A DNA stretch of 64,000 nucleotides from Marinobacter sp. 1-4A. Lineage in GTDB: Bacteria > Pseudomonadota > Gammaproteobacteria > Pseudomonadales > Oleiphilaceae. Each line of letters begins with the position of its first letter. The first letter of the stretch is position 1. The DNA lies in NCBI RefSeq assembly GCF_016597725.1, contig NZ_VCGY01000004.1:62001-126000 (forward strand). Reading direction: 5' to 3'. The translations under genes and the position numbers were made by a program. Shown in pieces: positions 20,021 through 30,986 of the stretch. The notes under the pieces are model-generated. The model ran no database searches. It was given only the letters and a program-made list of their open reading frames with translations, and was not told the origin of the DNA.

Positions 20021-20334
20021 GCGGCAGGATTTCAGACAGGCGCTATACTGATCTGAACAGGTTGGAACCCCGGAAGGCCTCGCATTTTTGCGGGGCCTTC
20101 AACCAAAGGCTTATAGTCAAAGGTCTTACCCGGGTGCACACTACGCAAGCCGTAGCGGGAACCCATCAGGTTTTCTTGCGGTGTTGCGGAATACAAAAAT
20201 CATTGGGGAACGGAAAACATCCATGTTGGGTGTGGTGGCCACAGTCGATCCCGTAAAAACCCGTATTGACTGATAGTTACCCCTGGCCGACCATACTTGG
20301 CTCCCCCGCACCAGCCCAAGGTGAGCTATTCAAA
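20021..20334 (+). other. sdhB-sucA intergenic region
   Basis: 314 bp with no convincing gene; short frames here lack ribosome sites and family resemblance. It contains a stable hairpin at 20074-20099. I see no clear sigma70 promoter, so sucA may be read from the sdh promoter, from an unrecognised promoter here, or both. Confidence 0.6.
20074..20099 (+). terminator. Strong hairpin between sdhB and sucA (partial terminator or processing site)
   Basis: AAGGCC-T-CGCA / TGCG-G-GGCCTT is an 11-bp stem with one T-G pair and a TTTT loop. No T-run follows, so it is not a normal intrinsic terminator. It may adjust the sdh:suc mRNA ratio or protect sdhB mRNA. Confidence 0.55.
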
Positions 20335-23172
20335 ATGCAAGAAAGCATGATGGAGCAGTTATGGCAGACGTCCCACTTGCAAGGTGGAAATCTGGCCTAT
20401 GTTGAACAGCTTTTTGAAACCTACCTGACAGATCCAAATGCCGTTCCCGAAGAGTGGCGCAGTTATTTTGACAAACTTCCAAGCGTTGACGGCTATCAGG
20501 GTCGCGACGTTATTCACTCTTCGATCCGCGAGCAGTTTGAACACATTTCCCGCAATCAGCGTTTTCTCGCAAACAACGGCGTGCCTGTTAGCGCTACGTC
20601 GGATGCCGATAAAAAGCAGATCCGTGTTCTTCAGCTTATCAACGCTTATCGTTTCCGTGGTCATCAGGAAGCAAAGCTTGATCCGCTCGGTGTTTGGCAG
20701 CGTCCAAAGGTAGAAGATCTCGATTTGTCATTTCATGATTTGTCAGAATCAGATCGTGATCTGGAGTTCCAAACAGGTTCCCTGAGCTTCGGCTCGGACA
20801 CCATGAAACTTGGCGATATATACGACGGACTGCGCAAGACATATTGTGGCAGCATCGGCGCCGAGTACATGCATGTAGTTGATACCCGCATCAAGCGCTG
20901 GTTTCAGCAGCGTATGGAGCCTGTTCGTTCCGAGCCCGGCTTTGAGGCAAAAACCCGAACCCATATCCTTGAGCGTCTAACGGCGGCGGAAGGTCTTGAG
21001 AAGTACCTTGGCTCCCGCTATCCGGGCGTTAAGCGTTTCGGGCTTGAAGGCGGTGAAAGCCTTATTCCGTGTATGGACGAGCTTATTCAGCGTGCCGGTC
21101 ATTATGGTGCCAAGGAGATCGTTCTCGGCATGGCACACCGTGGTCGCCTCAATATTCTTGTCAACACGCTGGGCAAGAACCCCAAAGAATTGTTTGACGA
21201 ATTCGAAGGTAAGCGGCTAGCCGATTCGGGTTCCGGCGATGTTAAATATCACCAAGGCTTTTCCTCCAACGTTATGACGGAGGGTGGTGAAGTGCATCTG
21301 GCGATGGCGTTTAACCCGTCTCATCTGGAAATTGTATCGCCGGTGGTAGAAGGTTCTGTGCGTGCGCGCCAGACTCGTCGTTCAGACACGGAAGGCAATC
21401 AAGTTGTTCCGGTTATTATGCACGGTGATGCGGCTTTTGCCGGTCAGGGCGTGGTAATGGAAACCTTCCAGATGTCCCAGACCCGTGGTTTCGGGGTGGG
21501 CGGCACCATTCATATCGTGATCAATAATCAGGTCGGCTTTACCACTAGCAAACAGGAAGACGCGCGTTCTACCGAGTATTGCACGGACATCGCTAAGATG
21601 GTTCAGGCTCCGATACTCCACGTTAACGCAGACGACCCGGATGCGGTTGTGTTTGTAACTCAAATGGCGATGGACTATCGCAACGAGTTTAAGGGCGATG
21701 TGGTTATCGATCTTGTTTGCTATCGCCGTCGCGGGCACAACGAGGCAGATGAGCCTGCCGCGACCCAGCCGATGATGTATCAAAAGATCCGCAAGCTGAA
21801 AACCACGCGCACCCTATACGCAGAGAAGCTTGTTGCTGCTGGCGTGGTGACCGAAGATGAAGCCAAGCAGATGGAAAACGAATACCGCGATGCGCTGGAT
21901 AACGGCGAGCACGTGGTTAAGTCGCTGGTTAAAGAGCCAAATAAAGATCTCTACGTTGACTGGGCTCCGTATCTTGGTCACGCTTGGACTGCAAAGTGCA
22001 AATCCAGCGTTCCACTGAAAACCATTCAGAAGCTGGGTAAGAAACTGACTCAGGTACCTGAAGGGTTCAGTATTCAGCGTCAGGTTTCCAAGATTGTTAC
22101 TGACCGTGACAAAATGACGGCTGGTGCACTCCCGATCAACTGGGGCTATGGCGAGATCATGGCTTATGCAACCTTGTTGAACGAGGGGCATCCCGTCCGG
22201 ATCACGGGTCAGGATGTCGGGCGTGGTACTTTCTCACACCGCCATGCCGTTTTGCATAACCAAAAAGACGGCTCGAGACACATTGCGCTTGCGCAACTCT
22301 CCGATGATCAGCCGAAGTTTGAAATATACGACTCGCTGCTTTCTGAAATGGCGGTGATGGCGTTCGAGTACGGATACGCAACAACGGCTCCGAACGCACT
22401 GGTTATCTGGGAAGCGCAGTTTGGCGATTTTGCAAACGGTGCCCAAATGGTCATCGACCAGTTCTTGACCAGTGGGGAGCATAAGTGGGGGCGCCTGTGT
22501 GGGCTCACTCTGTTGCTGCCGCACGGCTATGAAGGGCAGGGGCCGGAGCACAGTTCTGCGCGCCTAGAACGCTTCTTGCAGCTTTCTGCAGAACACAATA
22601 TTCAAGTGTGCGTGCCCACAACACCCTCGCAGGTCTTCCACATGCTGCGCCGTCAGGTGAAGCGCCCGTTGCGCAAGCCTCTGGTTGCCATCACACCAAA
22701 GAGTCTGTTGCGCCACAAGGAAGCCACTTCTGATCTGGACGACCTGACTTCAGGAACCTTCCAGACAGTGCTTCCTGAGAAAGACCTGCCGGAAGCGAAA
22801 AAAGTTACTCGAGTTATTCTTTGCAGCGGCAAGGTCTATTATGACCTTCTGGAAAAGAAGAAAACCGATGAGCGTGAAGACGTTGCGATTGTTCGTATTG
22901 AGCAACTTTATCCGTTCCCGGGTGAAGATTTGGATGAAACTTTGGCGCAGTATCCTAAACTTAAGCATGTTGTATGGTGTCAGGAAGAGCCAATGAACCA
23001 AGGTGCCTGGTATTGTAGTCAGCACCATATGCGCAATGCTTTGCAGCGCCTGAATCCTAAACTGTACCTTCAGTATGCTGGCCGTGACGCTTCCGCTGCT
23101 CCTGCAGCAGGACACATGTCAGTACATATTGAACAGCAGAAAAAACTTGTTAACGACGCGTTTGAAATCTGA
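20335..23172 (+). CDS. sucA: 2-oxoglutarate dehydrogenase E1 component
   Basis: 945 residues from ATG at 20335 (MQESMMEQLWQTSHLQGGN), the family start; an upstream extension of 23 codons is rejected. AGGTGAG lies just upstream. Thiamine-diphosphate enzyme blocks are GMAHRGRLNILVN, the cofactor region GDAAFAGQGVVMETF, and VVIDLVCYRRRGHNEADEP. The C-terminal transketolase-like part has GQDVGRGTFSHRHAVLH and LLPHGYEGQGPEHSSARLERFLQL. It decarboxylates 2-oxoglutarate and passes the succinyl group to the lipoyl arm of SucB. Confidence 0.97.
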   Translation: MQESMMEQLWQTSHLQGGNLAYVEQLFETYLTDPNAVPEEWRSYFDKLPSVDGYQGRDVIHSSIREQFEHISRNQRFLANNGVPVSATSDADKKQIRVLQLINAYRFRGHQEAKLDPLGVWQRPKVEDLDLSFHDLSESDRDLEFQTGSLSFGSDTMKLGDIYDGLRKTYCGSIGAEYMHVVDTRIKRWFQQRMEPVRSEPGFEAKTRTHILERLTAAEGLEKYLGSRYPGVKRFGLEGGESLIPCMDELIQRAGHYGAKEIVLGMAHRGRLNILVNTLGKNPKELFDEFEGKRLADSGSGDVKYHQGFSSNVMTEGGEVHLAMAFNPSHLEIVSPVVEGSVRARQTRRSDTEGNQVVPVIMHGDAAFAGQGVVMETFQMSQTRGFGVGGTIHIVINNQVGFTTSKQEDARSTEYCTDIAKMVQAPILHVNADDPDAVVFVTQMAMDYRNEFKGDVVIDLVCYRRRGHNEADEPAATQPMMYQKIRKLKTTRTLYAEKLVAAGVVTEDEAKQMENEYRDALDNGEHVVKSLVKEPNKDLYVDWAPYLGHAWTAKCKSSVPLKTIQKLGKKLTQVPEGFSIQRQVSKIVTDRDKMTAGALPINWGYGEIMAYATLLNEGHPVRITGQDVGRGTFSHRHAVLHNQKDGSRHIALAQLSDDQPKFEIYDSLLSEMAVMAFEYGYATTAPNALVIWEAQFGDFANGAQMVIDQFLTSGEHKWGRLCGLTLLLPHGYEGQGPEHSSARLERFLQLSAEHNIQVCVPTTPSQVFHMLRRQVKRPLRKPLVAITPKSLLRHKEATSDLDDLTSGTFQTVLPEKDLPEAKKVTRVILCSGKVYYDLLEKKKTDEREDVAIVRIEQLYPFPGEDLDETLAQYPKLKHVVWCQEEPMNQGAWYCSQHHMRNALQRLNPKLYLQYAGRDASAAPAAGHMSVHIEQQKKLVNDAFEI

Positions 23173-23197
23173 CGAGCTACCGAACTAAGGAACTGTA

Positions 23198-24430
23198 ATG
23201 TCTACTGAGATTAAAGCCCCCGTATTCCCGGAGTCGGTCGCAGAGGGTACCGTCGCGACCTGGCACAAACAGCCCGGTGAAGCCTGTTCACGTGACGACC
23301 TGATTGTCGATATCGAAACCGATAAAGTGGTTCTTGAAGTTGTCGCACCTGCTGACGGCGTGATTGAAGACATCCTTAAAGGTGAAGGTGATACCGTCCA
23401 AAGCGGTGAGGTCATCGGTAAGTTTAAAGAGGGTGCCGTTGGTGATTCCGGCTCCGCCGACAAGAAAGAGACCAAGGAAAGCCAGTCCGATAAGGGCGAG
23501 GCTAAAGAAGAGCAAAGCCAAGACTCTGGTGATGCAATTCTGAGCCCGGCAGCGCGCAAGTTGGCGGAAGAGAATAATGTTGACCCGAGTTCAGTGAAGG
23601 GCACGGGTAAAGATGGTCGCGTAACCAAAGAAGATGTTCAGAATCATGTGGATGGCGCAAGCTCTTCAGGTGGTTCGTCAAAAGCGGCAGCTTCTTCTGC
23701 GATGCCAGAAGTTAACGTTTCTGCGGGTGAACGGCCAGAGAAGCGCGTACCCATGACGCGCCTGCGTGCTAGCATCGCCAAACGTCTGGTTAATGCCCAG
23801 CAAACCGCTGCCATGCTTACGACATTCAATGAGGTCGATATGGGCCCCATTATGGAGATGCGTAAGCAGTATCAGGACAGCTTTGTAAAGCGTCACGATA
23901 TCAAGCTGGGGTTCATGTCTTTCTTCGCTAAAGCCGCTACCGAAGCACTCAAGCGTTTCCCAGCTGTTAACGCGTCTATCGACGGAAACGACATGGTTTA
24001 CCACGGCTATCAGGATATCGGCGTGGCGGTGTCTACTGATCGCGGTCTAGTTGTTCCGGTACTTCGTGACACAGACGCAATGGGTCTGGCCGATATTGAG
24101 AAGAAAATTGTTGAGTACGGCACCAAGGCGAAAGGTGGCAAGCTTGCGATTGAAGATATGACAGGCGGTACCTTTACCATCACTAACGGTGGTATTTTTG
24201 GTTCCCTGATTTCTACGCCGATCCTGAACCCGCCCCAAACAGCGATTCTGGGTATGCATAAAATTCAAGAGCGCCCGATGGCGGTCAACGGCAAGGTGGA
24301 AATACGCCCGATGATGTACCTTGCGCTGTCTTATGACCACCGCATGGTCGATGGCAAGGAAGCGGTTCAGTTCCTTGTGGCCATCAAGGACATGCTTGAG
24401 GACCCAGCGCGTATTCTGCTGGACGTGTGA
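23198..24430 (+). CDS. sucB: Dihydrolipoyl succinyltransferase E2 component
   Basis: 410 residues. The single lipoyl domain occupies 1-77, with the modified Lys43 in ETDKVVLEV. An Ala/Ser/Glu-rich linker leads to the peripheral subunit-binding domain ([27 protein letters not shown], about 112-140). A second Ser/Ala linker leads to the catalytic core, ending with [13 protein letters not shown] (His381 and Asp385). It forms the 24-mer core of the 2-oxoglutarate dehydrogenase complex. It follows sucA by 25 bp with AAGGAA upstream of the ATG. Confidence 0.97.
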   Translation: MSTEIKAPVFPESVAEGTVATWHKQPGEACSRDDLIVDIETDKVVLEVVAPADGVIEDILKGEGDTVQSGEVIGKFKEGAVGDSGSADKKETKESQSDKGEAKEEQSQDSGDAILSPAARKLAEENNVDPSSVKGTGKDGRVTKEDVQNHVDGASSSGGSSKAAASSAMPEVNVSAGERPEKRVPMTRLRASIAKRLVNAQQTAAMLTTFNEVDMGPIMEMRKQYQDSFVKRHDIKLGFMSFFAKAATEALKRFPAVNASIDGNDMVYHGYQDIGVAVSTDRGLVVPVLRDTDAMGLADIEKKIVEYGTKAKGGKLAIEDMTGGTFTITNGGIFGSLISTPILNPPQTAILGMHKIQERPMAVNGKVEIRPMMYLALSYDHRMVDGKEAVQFLVAIKDMLEDPARILLDV

Positions 24431-24435
24431 GCTGA

Positions 24436-25908
<1,473 letters not shown>

Positions 25909-25924
25909 CGCAAACTAGGAAGCA

Positions 25925-25954
25925 GGGGCGCATATTATGGCGCCCCTTTATTAT
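25925..25954 (+). terminator. Hairpin after lpd
   Basis: GGGGCGC and GCGCCCC form a 7-bp GC stem followed by TTTATTAT, 16 bp after the lpd stop. It may be a partial terminator between lpd and sucCD. Confidence 0.65.
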
Positions 25955-25983
25955 AAAAAGAGCTGATTTCCGTTTGCGATCGT

Positions 25984-26011
25984 GGTGAGCTGAGGTGATC
26001 CCCTGCTCACC
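25984..26011. repeat. Inverted repeat upstream of sucC
   Basis: GGTGAGC (25984-25990) and GCTCACC (26005-26011) are perfect 7-bp arms with a shorter AGG/CCT pairing inside. It lies about 95 bp before sucC, in the lpd-sucC gap. It could be an operator or a leader hairpin. Confidence 0.4.
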
Positions 26012-26103
26012 GAACAGAATTCGCCTATAAGACTCCCTGTCTGGGGAGAAGCGAGTTCACTTCCGTACGTGGTTATCCTCCATCAAATAGCGGGACATTA
26101 ACT

Positions 26104-27270
26104 ATGAATTTGCATGAATATCAGGGCAAGCAGCTTTTTGCTGAATATGGCCTGCCCGTATCCCAAGGCATTGCCTGTGATACTCCGAAAGATGCGGTTG
26201 CAGCCGCTGATGAAATTGGCGGCGATGCATGGGTGGTTAAAGCTCAGGTGCACGCCGGTGGTCGTGGTAAGGCTGGCGGTGTAAAGCTGGTTAAAAGCAA
26301 AGACGAGATTCGTGAGTTTGCTGAAAAGTGGCTGGGCAAGAATCTAGTTACCTATCAGACCGATGAAAACGGTCAGCCAGTAAGCAAAATTCTGGTTGAG
26401 TCCTTGACCGATATCGATCAGGAACTTTACTTGGGTGCGGTTGTTGACCGTGGTAGCCGCCGTATCGTCTTTATGGCCTCCACCGAAGGTGGTGTTGAGA
26501 TCGAGACGGTTGCCGAAGAAACTCCGGAAAAAATCCTGAGAGCAGAAATTGATCCTTTAGTTGGCGCACAGCCATACCAAGGCCGTGAACTGGCGTTCAA
26601 ACTTGGTCTGGAAGGTAAGCAGATTGGCCAGTTCACCAAGATTTTCATGGGTCTGGCAAAGTTGTTTGAAGAGCGTGACCTAGCTCTGCTGGAAATTAAC
26701 CCGCTAGTTATCACTCCAGCCGGTGACTTGCACTGTCTAGACGCCAAAATTGGTGTTGATGGCAACGCACTGTATCGCCAGAAAAAGATTCAGGAAATGC
26801 ACGATCCCTCTCAGGAAGACTCCCGCGAAGCGGAAGCTGCCAAGTGGGAACTCAACTATGTGGCGCTTGATGGAAACATTGGCTGCATGGTTAACGGCGC
26901 CGGTCTTGCCATGGGAACCATGGACATTATCAAGCTCTCCGGTGGTCGTCCTGCCAACTTCTTGGACGTTGGTGGCGGTGCAACGAAAGAACGCGTTTCA
27001 GAGGCGTTTAAGATCATTCTTTCCGACGACGCAGTACAAGCCGTTCTGGTAAACATCTTCGGTGGTATTGTGCGCTGTGACATGATCGCGGAAGGCATTA
27101 TTGGTGCGGTTAAAGAAGTGGGCGTTAAAGTTCCTGTGGTTGTGCGTCTTGAAGGCAACAACGCTGAGAAAGGCACCAAGGTTCTTGCCGAGAGTGGCCT
27201 GAACATTATCGCCGCCACCAGTCTGGCGGATGCTGCAGAGCAAGTTGTTAAAGCCGCAGGGGGTAAATAA
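26104..27270 (+). CDS. sucC: Succinyl-CoA ligase beta subunit
   Basis: 388 residues. The N-terminal [19 protein letters not shown] and the ATP-grasp region with [18 protein letters not shown] are typical. [22 protein letters not shown] lies in the metal site. The C-terminal domain has [16 protein letters not shown]. With SucD it makes ATP or GTP from succinyl-CoA, the only substrate-level phosphorylation of the TCA cycle. It overlaps sucD by one base (TAATG). Confidence 0.97.
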   Translation: MNLHEYQGKQLFAEYGLPVSQGIACDTPKDAVAAADEIGGDAWVVKAQVHAGGRGKAGGVKLVKSKDEIREFAEKWLGKNLVTYQTDENGQPVSKILVESLTDIDQELYLGAVVDRGSRRIVFMASTEGGVEIETVAEETPEKILRAEIDPLVGAQPYQGRELAFKLGLEGKQIGQFTKIFMGLAKLFEERDLALLEINPLVITPAGDLHCLDAKIGVDGNALYRQKKIQEMHDPSQEDSREAEAAKWELNYVALDGNIGCMVNGAGLAMGTMDIIKLSGGRPANFLDVGGGATKERVSEAFKIILSDDAVQAVLVNIFGGIVRCDMIAEGIIGAVKEVGVKVPVVVRLEGNNAEKGTKVLAESGLNIIAATSLADAAEQVVKAAGGK

Positions 27271-28142
27271 TGAGCATCCTGATTAATAAAGACACCAAAG
27301 TTATCTGCCAAGGCTTTACCGGCGCACAGGGTACCTTTCACTCTGAACAGGCGATTGAATACGGCACCAAAATGGTTGGTGGCGTAAGCCCGGGTAAGGG
27401 CGGTACTGAGCATTTGGGATTGCCGGTATTCAATACCGTGCGTGAAGCTGTAGAAAAAACCGGAGCCCAGGCGACCGTAATCTACGTTCCTGCACCTTTC
27501 TGTAAAGACGCGATCATTGAAGCGGCTGATGCGGGCCTAGAGCTGATTGTGTGCATCACGGAAGGTATTCCGACCATCGATATGCTGTACGCCAAAGAAT
27601 ACGTTGATCGCAAAGGCGTGCGTATGATCGGTCCAAATTGCCCGGGCGTTATCACGCCGGGTGAGTGCAAGATCGGTATTATGCCAGGGCATATCCATAA
27701 GCCTGGCAAGGTTGGTATTGTATCCCGTTCTGGCACCTTGACTTACGAAGCGGTCAAGCAGACCACTGACTTTGGCTATGGTCAGTCTACCTGTGTCGGC
27801 ATCGGCGGTGACCCGATTCCGGGTTCCAACTTCATCGATATCCTACAGTTGCTGCAGAATGATCCGCAGACAGAAGCGATTGTGATGATTGGTGAGATCG
27901 GCGGTACCGCGGAAGAAGAAGCGGCTGCGTTCATCAAAGAAAATGTCACTAAGCCAGTGGTTGCCTACATTGCCGGTGTTACAGCACCTCCAGGTAAGCG
28001 TATGGGCCACGCAGGCGCTATCATCTCTGGTGGTAAGGGCACTGCGGACGAAAAGTTTGCAGCTCTGAACGACGCAGGTGTTAAAACCGTGCGCAGTTTG
28101 GCCGAGATTGGTAAGGCTCTGAAGGAAGTAACTGGCTGGTAA
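27270..28142 (+). CDS. sucD: Succinyl-CoA ligase alpha subunit
   Basis: 290 residues. It has the N-terminal CoA-binding Rossmann fold ([15 protein letters not shown]), [31 protein letters not shown] and the phosphorylated His247 in [17 protein letters not shown]. Its start shares a base with the sucC stop, giving translational coupling. A strong terminator follows, closing the TCA block. Confidence 0.97.
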   Translation: MSILINKDTKVICQGFTGAQGTFHSEQAIEYGTKMVGGVSPGKGGTEHLGLPVFNTVREAVEKTGAQATVIYVPAPFCKDAIIEAADAGLELIVCITEGIPTIDMLYAKEYVDRKGVRMIGPNCPGVITPGECKIGIMPGHIHKPGKVGIVSRSGTLTYEAVKQTTDFGYGQSTCVGIGGDPIPGSNFIDILQLLQNDPQTEAIVMIGEIGGTAEEEAAAFIKENVTKPVVAYIAGVTAPPGKRMGHAGAIISGGKGTADEKFAALNDAGVKTVRSLAEIGKALKEVTGW

Positions 28143-28160
28143 GCTGGTTTCTTTCAACAA

Positions 28161-28197
28161 AACCCCCGTTTCTGTTCTGCAGAGCGGGGGTTTTTTA
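28161..28197 (+). terminator. Rho-independent terminator of sucCD
   Basis: AACCCCCG and CGGGGGTT form an 8-bp stem with a long loop, followed by TTTT and ATTTAT. It ends the TCA operon 18 bp after sucD. Confidence 0.8.
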
Positions 28198-28261
28198 TTT
28201 ATAATGCTGGGTCGCCTCGTTTAGTATGGGCGCATTCCATTTAAAAGAAGGAGTTTGTGCT

Positions 28262-29476
28262 TTGAGTTCAGTAGATTCCCAGCAACGGGTTTTGTCCGGT
28301 ATGCGTCCCACCGGCAAGCTTCACCTTGGCCACTATCACGGTGTGCTGAAAAACTGGGTGAAACTCCAGCACGAATTTGAGTGCTTCTTCTTCATCGCCG
28401 ACTGGCATGCCCTGACCACGCAATACGATGATCCGTCTGGCATCGAGCAAAGTGTCTGGGATATGGTAATTGACTGGCTGGCGTCAGGGGTTAACCCCGG
28501 TTCTTCCACCATGTTTATCCAGTCTCAGGTGCCTGAACACGCAGAGTTGCACCTGCTGCTGTCCATGATTACACCGCTGGGCTGGCTGGAGCGCATTCCC
28601 ACGTATAAGGATCAGCAAGAAAAGCTTCGGGAAAAGGACCTAGCAACTTACGGGTTCCTCGGCTATCCATTGCTCCAGACCGCCGACATATTGATGTATC
28701 GCGCAGGTAAAGTACCTGTGGGTGCAGATCAAGTTTCCCACGTTGAAATCACCCGCGAGATCGCTCGCCGGTTTAATCATATTTACGGACGAGAGCCCGG
28801 CTTTGAGGATCAGGCGGAATCAGCCATCGTGAAGATGGGCAAGAAGAACGCCAAGCTTTATCGCACTCTCAAAAAGCGCTATCAGGAAGAGGGCGACATG
28901 GAGGCGCTGGAAACTGCCCGTGCCTTGCTCATGGAGCAGCAAAATATTTCCCTTGGGGATCGTGAGCGCCTATACGGTTTCATCGAAGGTGGCGGCAAGA
29001 TTATATTACCTGAGCCTCAGCCTCTACTAACACCAGAGTCGAAAATGCCGGGGTTGGATGGACAAAAAATGTCCAAGTCCTATAACAACTATATTGGCTT
29101 GCGGGAAGAACCGGATAGTGTGGCGCAGAAAGTTCGCACCATGCAGACCGATCCTCAGAGAGTGCGCCGTACAGATCCGGGAGAGCCTGAGAAGTGCCCG
29201 GTATGGGGGCTGCACAAGGTTTATTCTGACGAAACCACCAAAGAATGGGTTCAGACTGGATGCCGCAGTGCCGGTATAGGCTGTCTTGACTGCAAAAAGC
29301 CACTGATTGATGCAATTCTGGAAGAGCAGCGCCCGTTGCGCGAAAGGGCTCTTGAATACGAAGCTAGCCCTGATCTTGTACATTCCATCCTTCAGGAGGG
29401 GCGTGAGCACGCGCGGGATGCAGCCAGAGATACACTTGAGGAAGTTCGGACCGCCATGGGATTGAGCTATCGATAA
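28262..29476 (+). CDS. trpS: Tryptophanyl-tRNA synthetase with Cys4 (probable Fe-S) insertion
   Basis: 404 residues from TTG at 28262; AAGGAG eight bases upstream decides this start over an ATG 12 codons earlier. The class I signatures are GKLHLGHYHG (HIGH) and DGQKMSKS (KMSKS). It is longer than the roughly 330-residue E. coli enzyme. A mid-region with KKNAKLYRTLKKRYQEEGD is extra. The C-terminal part carries the Cys pattern C-x21-C-x6-C-x2-C (from EKCPVW to CLDCKK). That closely matches the 4Fe-4S motif of Thermotoga maritima TrpRS, which helps read the anticodon. It charges tRNA-Trp. Confidence 0.93.
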   Translation: MSSVDSQQRVLSGMRPTGKLHLGHYHGVLKNWVKLQHEFECFFFIADWHALTTQYDDPSGIEQSVWDMVIDWLASGVNPGSSTMFIQSQVPEHAELHLLLSMITPLGWLERIPTYKDQQEKLREKDLATYGFLGYPLLQTADILMYRAGKVPVGADQVSHVEITREIARRFNHIYGREPGFEDQAESAIVKMGKKNAKLYRTLKKRYQEEGDMEALETARALLMEQQNISLGDRERLYGFIEGGGKIILPEPQPLLTPESKMPGLDGQKMSKSYNNYIGLREEPDSVAQKVRTMQTDPQRVRRTDPGEPEKCPVWGLHKVYSDETTKEWVQTGCRSAGIGCLDCKKPLIDAILEEQRPLRERALEYEASPDLVHSILQEGREHARDAARDTLEEVRTAMGLSYR

Positions 29477-29492
29477 GCCAGATCAGGCACCA

Positions 29493-30260
29493 TTGGCGCG
29501 GGTATCAGGGAAGCCAGTTGTTGACCTTCCCAGTGATCTGTATATCCCGCCAGATGCCCTTGCAGTATTTCTTGAGGCCTTCGAGGGCCCTCTTGATCTT
29601 TTGCTTTATCTCATACGACGCCAGAACATGGATATTCTGGATATAGACGTTAGTGAGATAACCCGGCAGTACATGGAGTACATTGGAGCAGTTGAAGCCA
29701 TGCGCTTTGAGCTGGCTGCGGAATACCTCGTGATGGCAGCCACGCTCGCGGAGATCAAATCCCGTATGCTTCTGCCAAGGCACGAAGCCGACGAAGATGA
29801 AGAGGTAGATCCCCGGGCAGAACTGATTCGAAGGTTGCAACAATACGAGCGCTTCAAGAAGGCCGCAGAAGATATTGACTCACTGCCTCGCATGGAGCGC
29901 GACACCTTTGCTGTATCTGCATCTTTACCGAAGCTACCATCGAGCCAAGCGCATCCAGATGTTGATATGCGGGACCTTCTTCTCGCGCTTCAGGGTGTAC
30001 TGAAACGGGCTGACCTGTTTACCAGTCACCATGTAGAAAGAGAAAGGCTGTCGACCAGAGAGCGAATGTCCGCCATTTTGTCTGTACTGCGGGACGACGA
30101 ATTTGTCACCTTCCAGAGTTTGTTTACCATTGAGGAAGGTCGGCTTGGAGTGGTTGTGAGCTTTCTGGCTACCCTCGAGCTGGTTAAAGAACAGTTGATC
30201 GAAGTGGTCCAAGCTGAAGTGCTGGGCCCGATCCACGTGCGTGCGCGAGCGGCGCGCTGA
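29493..30260 (+). CDS. scpA: Segregation and condensation protein A (kleisin)
   Basis: 255 residues. The N-terminal kleisin domain has the diagnostic FEGPLDLLLYLIRRQNMDILDIDV at about 31-54, then AAEYLVMAATLAEIKSRMLLPR. The C-terminal winged-helix part contains FLATLELVKEQLIEVVQ. It bridges the heads of the Smc dimer and recruits ScpB. TTG at 29493 is the likely start, 16 bp after trpS, with only a weak ribosome site, so translation may be coupled. smc itself lies 3.7 kb downstream. Confidence 0.95.
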   Translation: MARVSGKPVVDLPSDLYIPPDALAVFLEAFEGPLDLLLYLIRRQNMDILDIDVSEITRQYMEYIGAVEAMRFELAAEYLVMAATLAEIKSRMLLPRHEADEDEEVDPRAELIRRLQQYERFKKAAEDIDSLPRMERDTFAVSASLPKLPSSQAHPDVDMRDLLLALQGVLKRADLFTSHHVERERLSTRERMSAILSVLRDDEFVTFQSLFTIEEGRLGVVVSFLATLELVKEQLIEVVQAEVLGPIHVRARAAR

Positions 30261-30305
30261 AAGATTTCGTATTGGAAAGCGGCATAGAGAAACCGGATAG
30301 CCATC

Positions 30306-30947
30306 ATGAACGAAGAAGAACTCTCTAGAATTCAAGCAATTGCCGAGGCCGCGTTGCTCGCAGCTGGCAAGCCTCTTTCCCTTGAACAGTTAAGAGAGCT
30401 CTTTGGGGAGGATGAACGCCCGGCAAGGCAAGTTATGGAACATGTCATGATGCTTCTTGGCAACGCATGCGAAGGCCGAGGTTTCGAGCTCCGCAAAGTG
30501 GCCAGCGGCTTCCGCCTTCAAATTCGTGAAGAGTTTGCTCCTTGGGTCAGTCGGTTATTTGAGGAAAAACCCCAGCGCTACTCCCGTGCTTTGCTGGAGA
30601 CTCTTGCCCTGATTGCCTATCGACAACCCATCACCCGCGGTGAGATTGAAGATATCCGGGGTGTTGCGGTAAGCAGCAATATCATTCGTACCTTGCTTGA
30701 GCGAGAGTGGGTGCGTGTTGTTGGGCACAGAGATGTTCCCGGCCGACCGGCAATGTACGCGACAACCCGGCAATTTCTCGACTATTTCAGTCTTTCTGGT
30801 TTGGGGCAGTTGCCTCCGTTATCCGAGATCCGAGATCTGGAAGAAATCGGTCGGGAAGTTGAAAAGAATATGCAGGCTGAGATTGAGTTCGACTCAGCAC
30901 AAGCGAAGCCAGCGGGCGACAACCCGCCAGACCAGACATTTCACTGA
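30306..30947 (+). CDS. scpB: Segregation and condensation protein B
   Basis: 213 residues with two winged-helix domains. IQAIAEAALLAAGKPLSLEQLRELF starts the first. ALLETLALIAYRQPITRGEIEDIRGV and LEREWVRVVGHRDVPGRPAMYATTRQFLDYF form the second and are highly conserved in ScpB. It dimerises and binds the centre of ScpA in the Smc-ScpAB complex. The gene follows scpA by 45 bp and precedes rluB, the common bacterial order. Confidence 0.96.
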   Translation: MNEEELSRIQAIAEAALLAAGKPLSLEQLRELFGEDERPARQVMEHVMMLLGNACEGRGFELRKVASGFRLQIREEFAPWVSRLFEEKPQRYSRALLETLALIAYRQPITRGEIEDIRGVAVSSNIIRTLLEREWVRVVGHRDVPGRPAMYATTRQFLDYFSLSGLGQLPPLSEIRDLEEIGREVEKNMQAEIEFDSAQAKPAGDNPPDQTFH

Positions 30948-30986
30948 TACCATTCGGGTGTCAGTCAGCGATTAAGGATTATGTTC

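Noticed and set aside
20062..20273. Short overlapping reading frames between sdhB and sucA
   Set aside because: They span the intergenic hairpin, have no ribosome site and no recognisable protein features.
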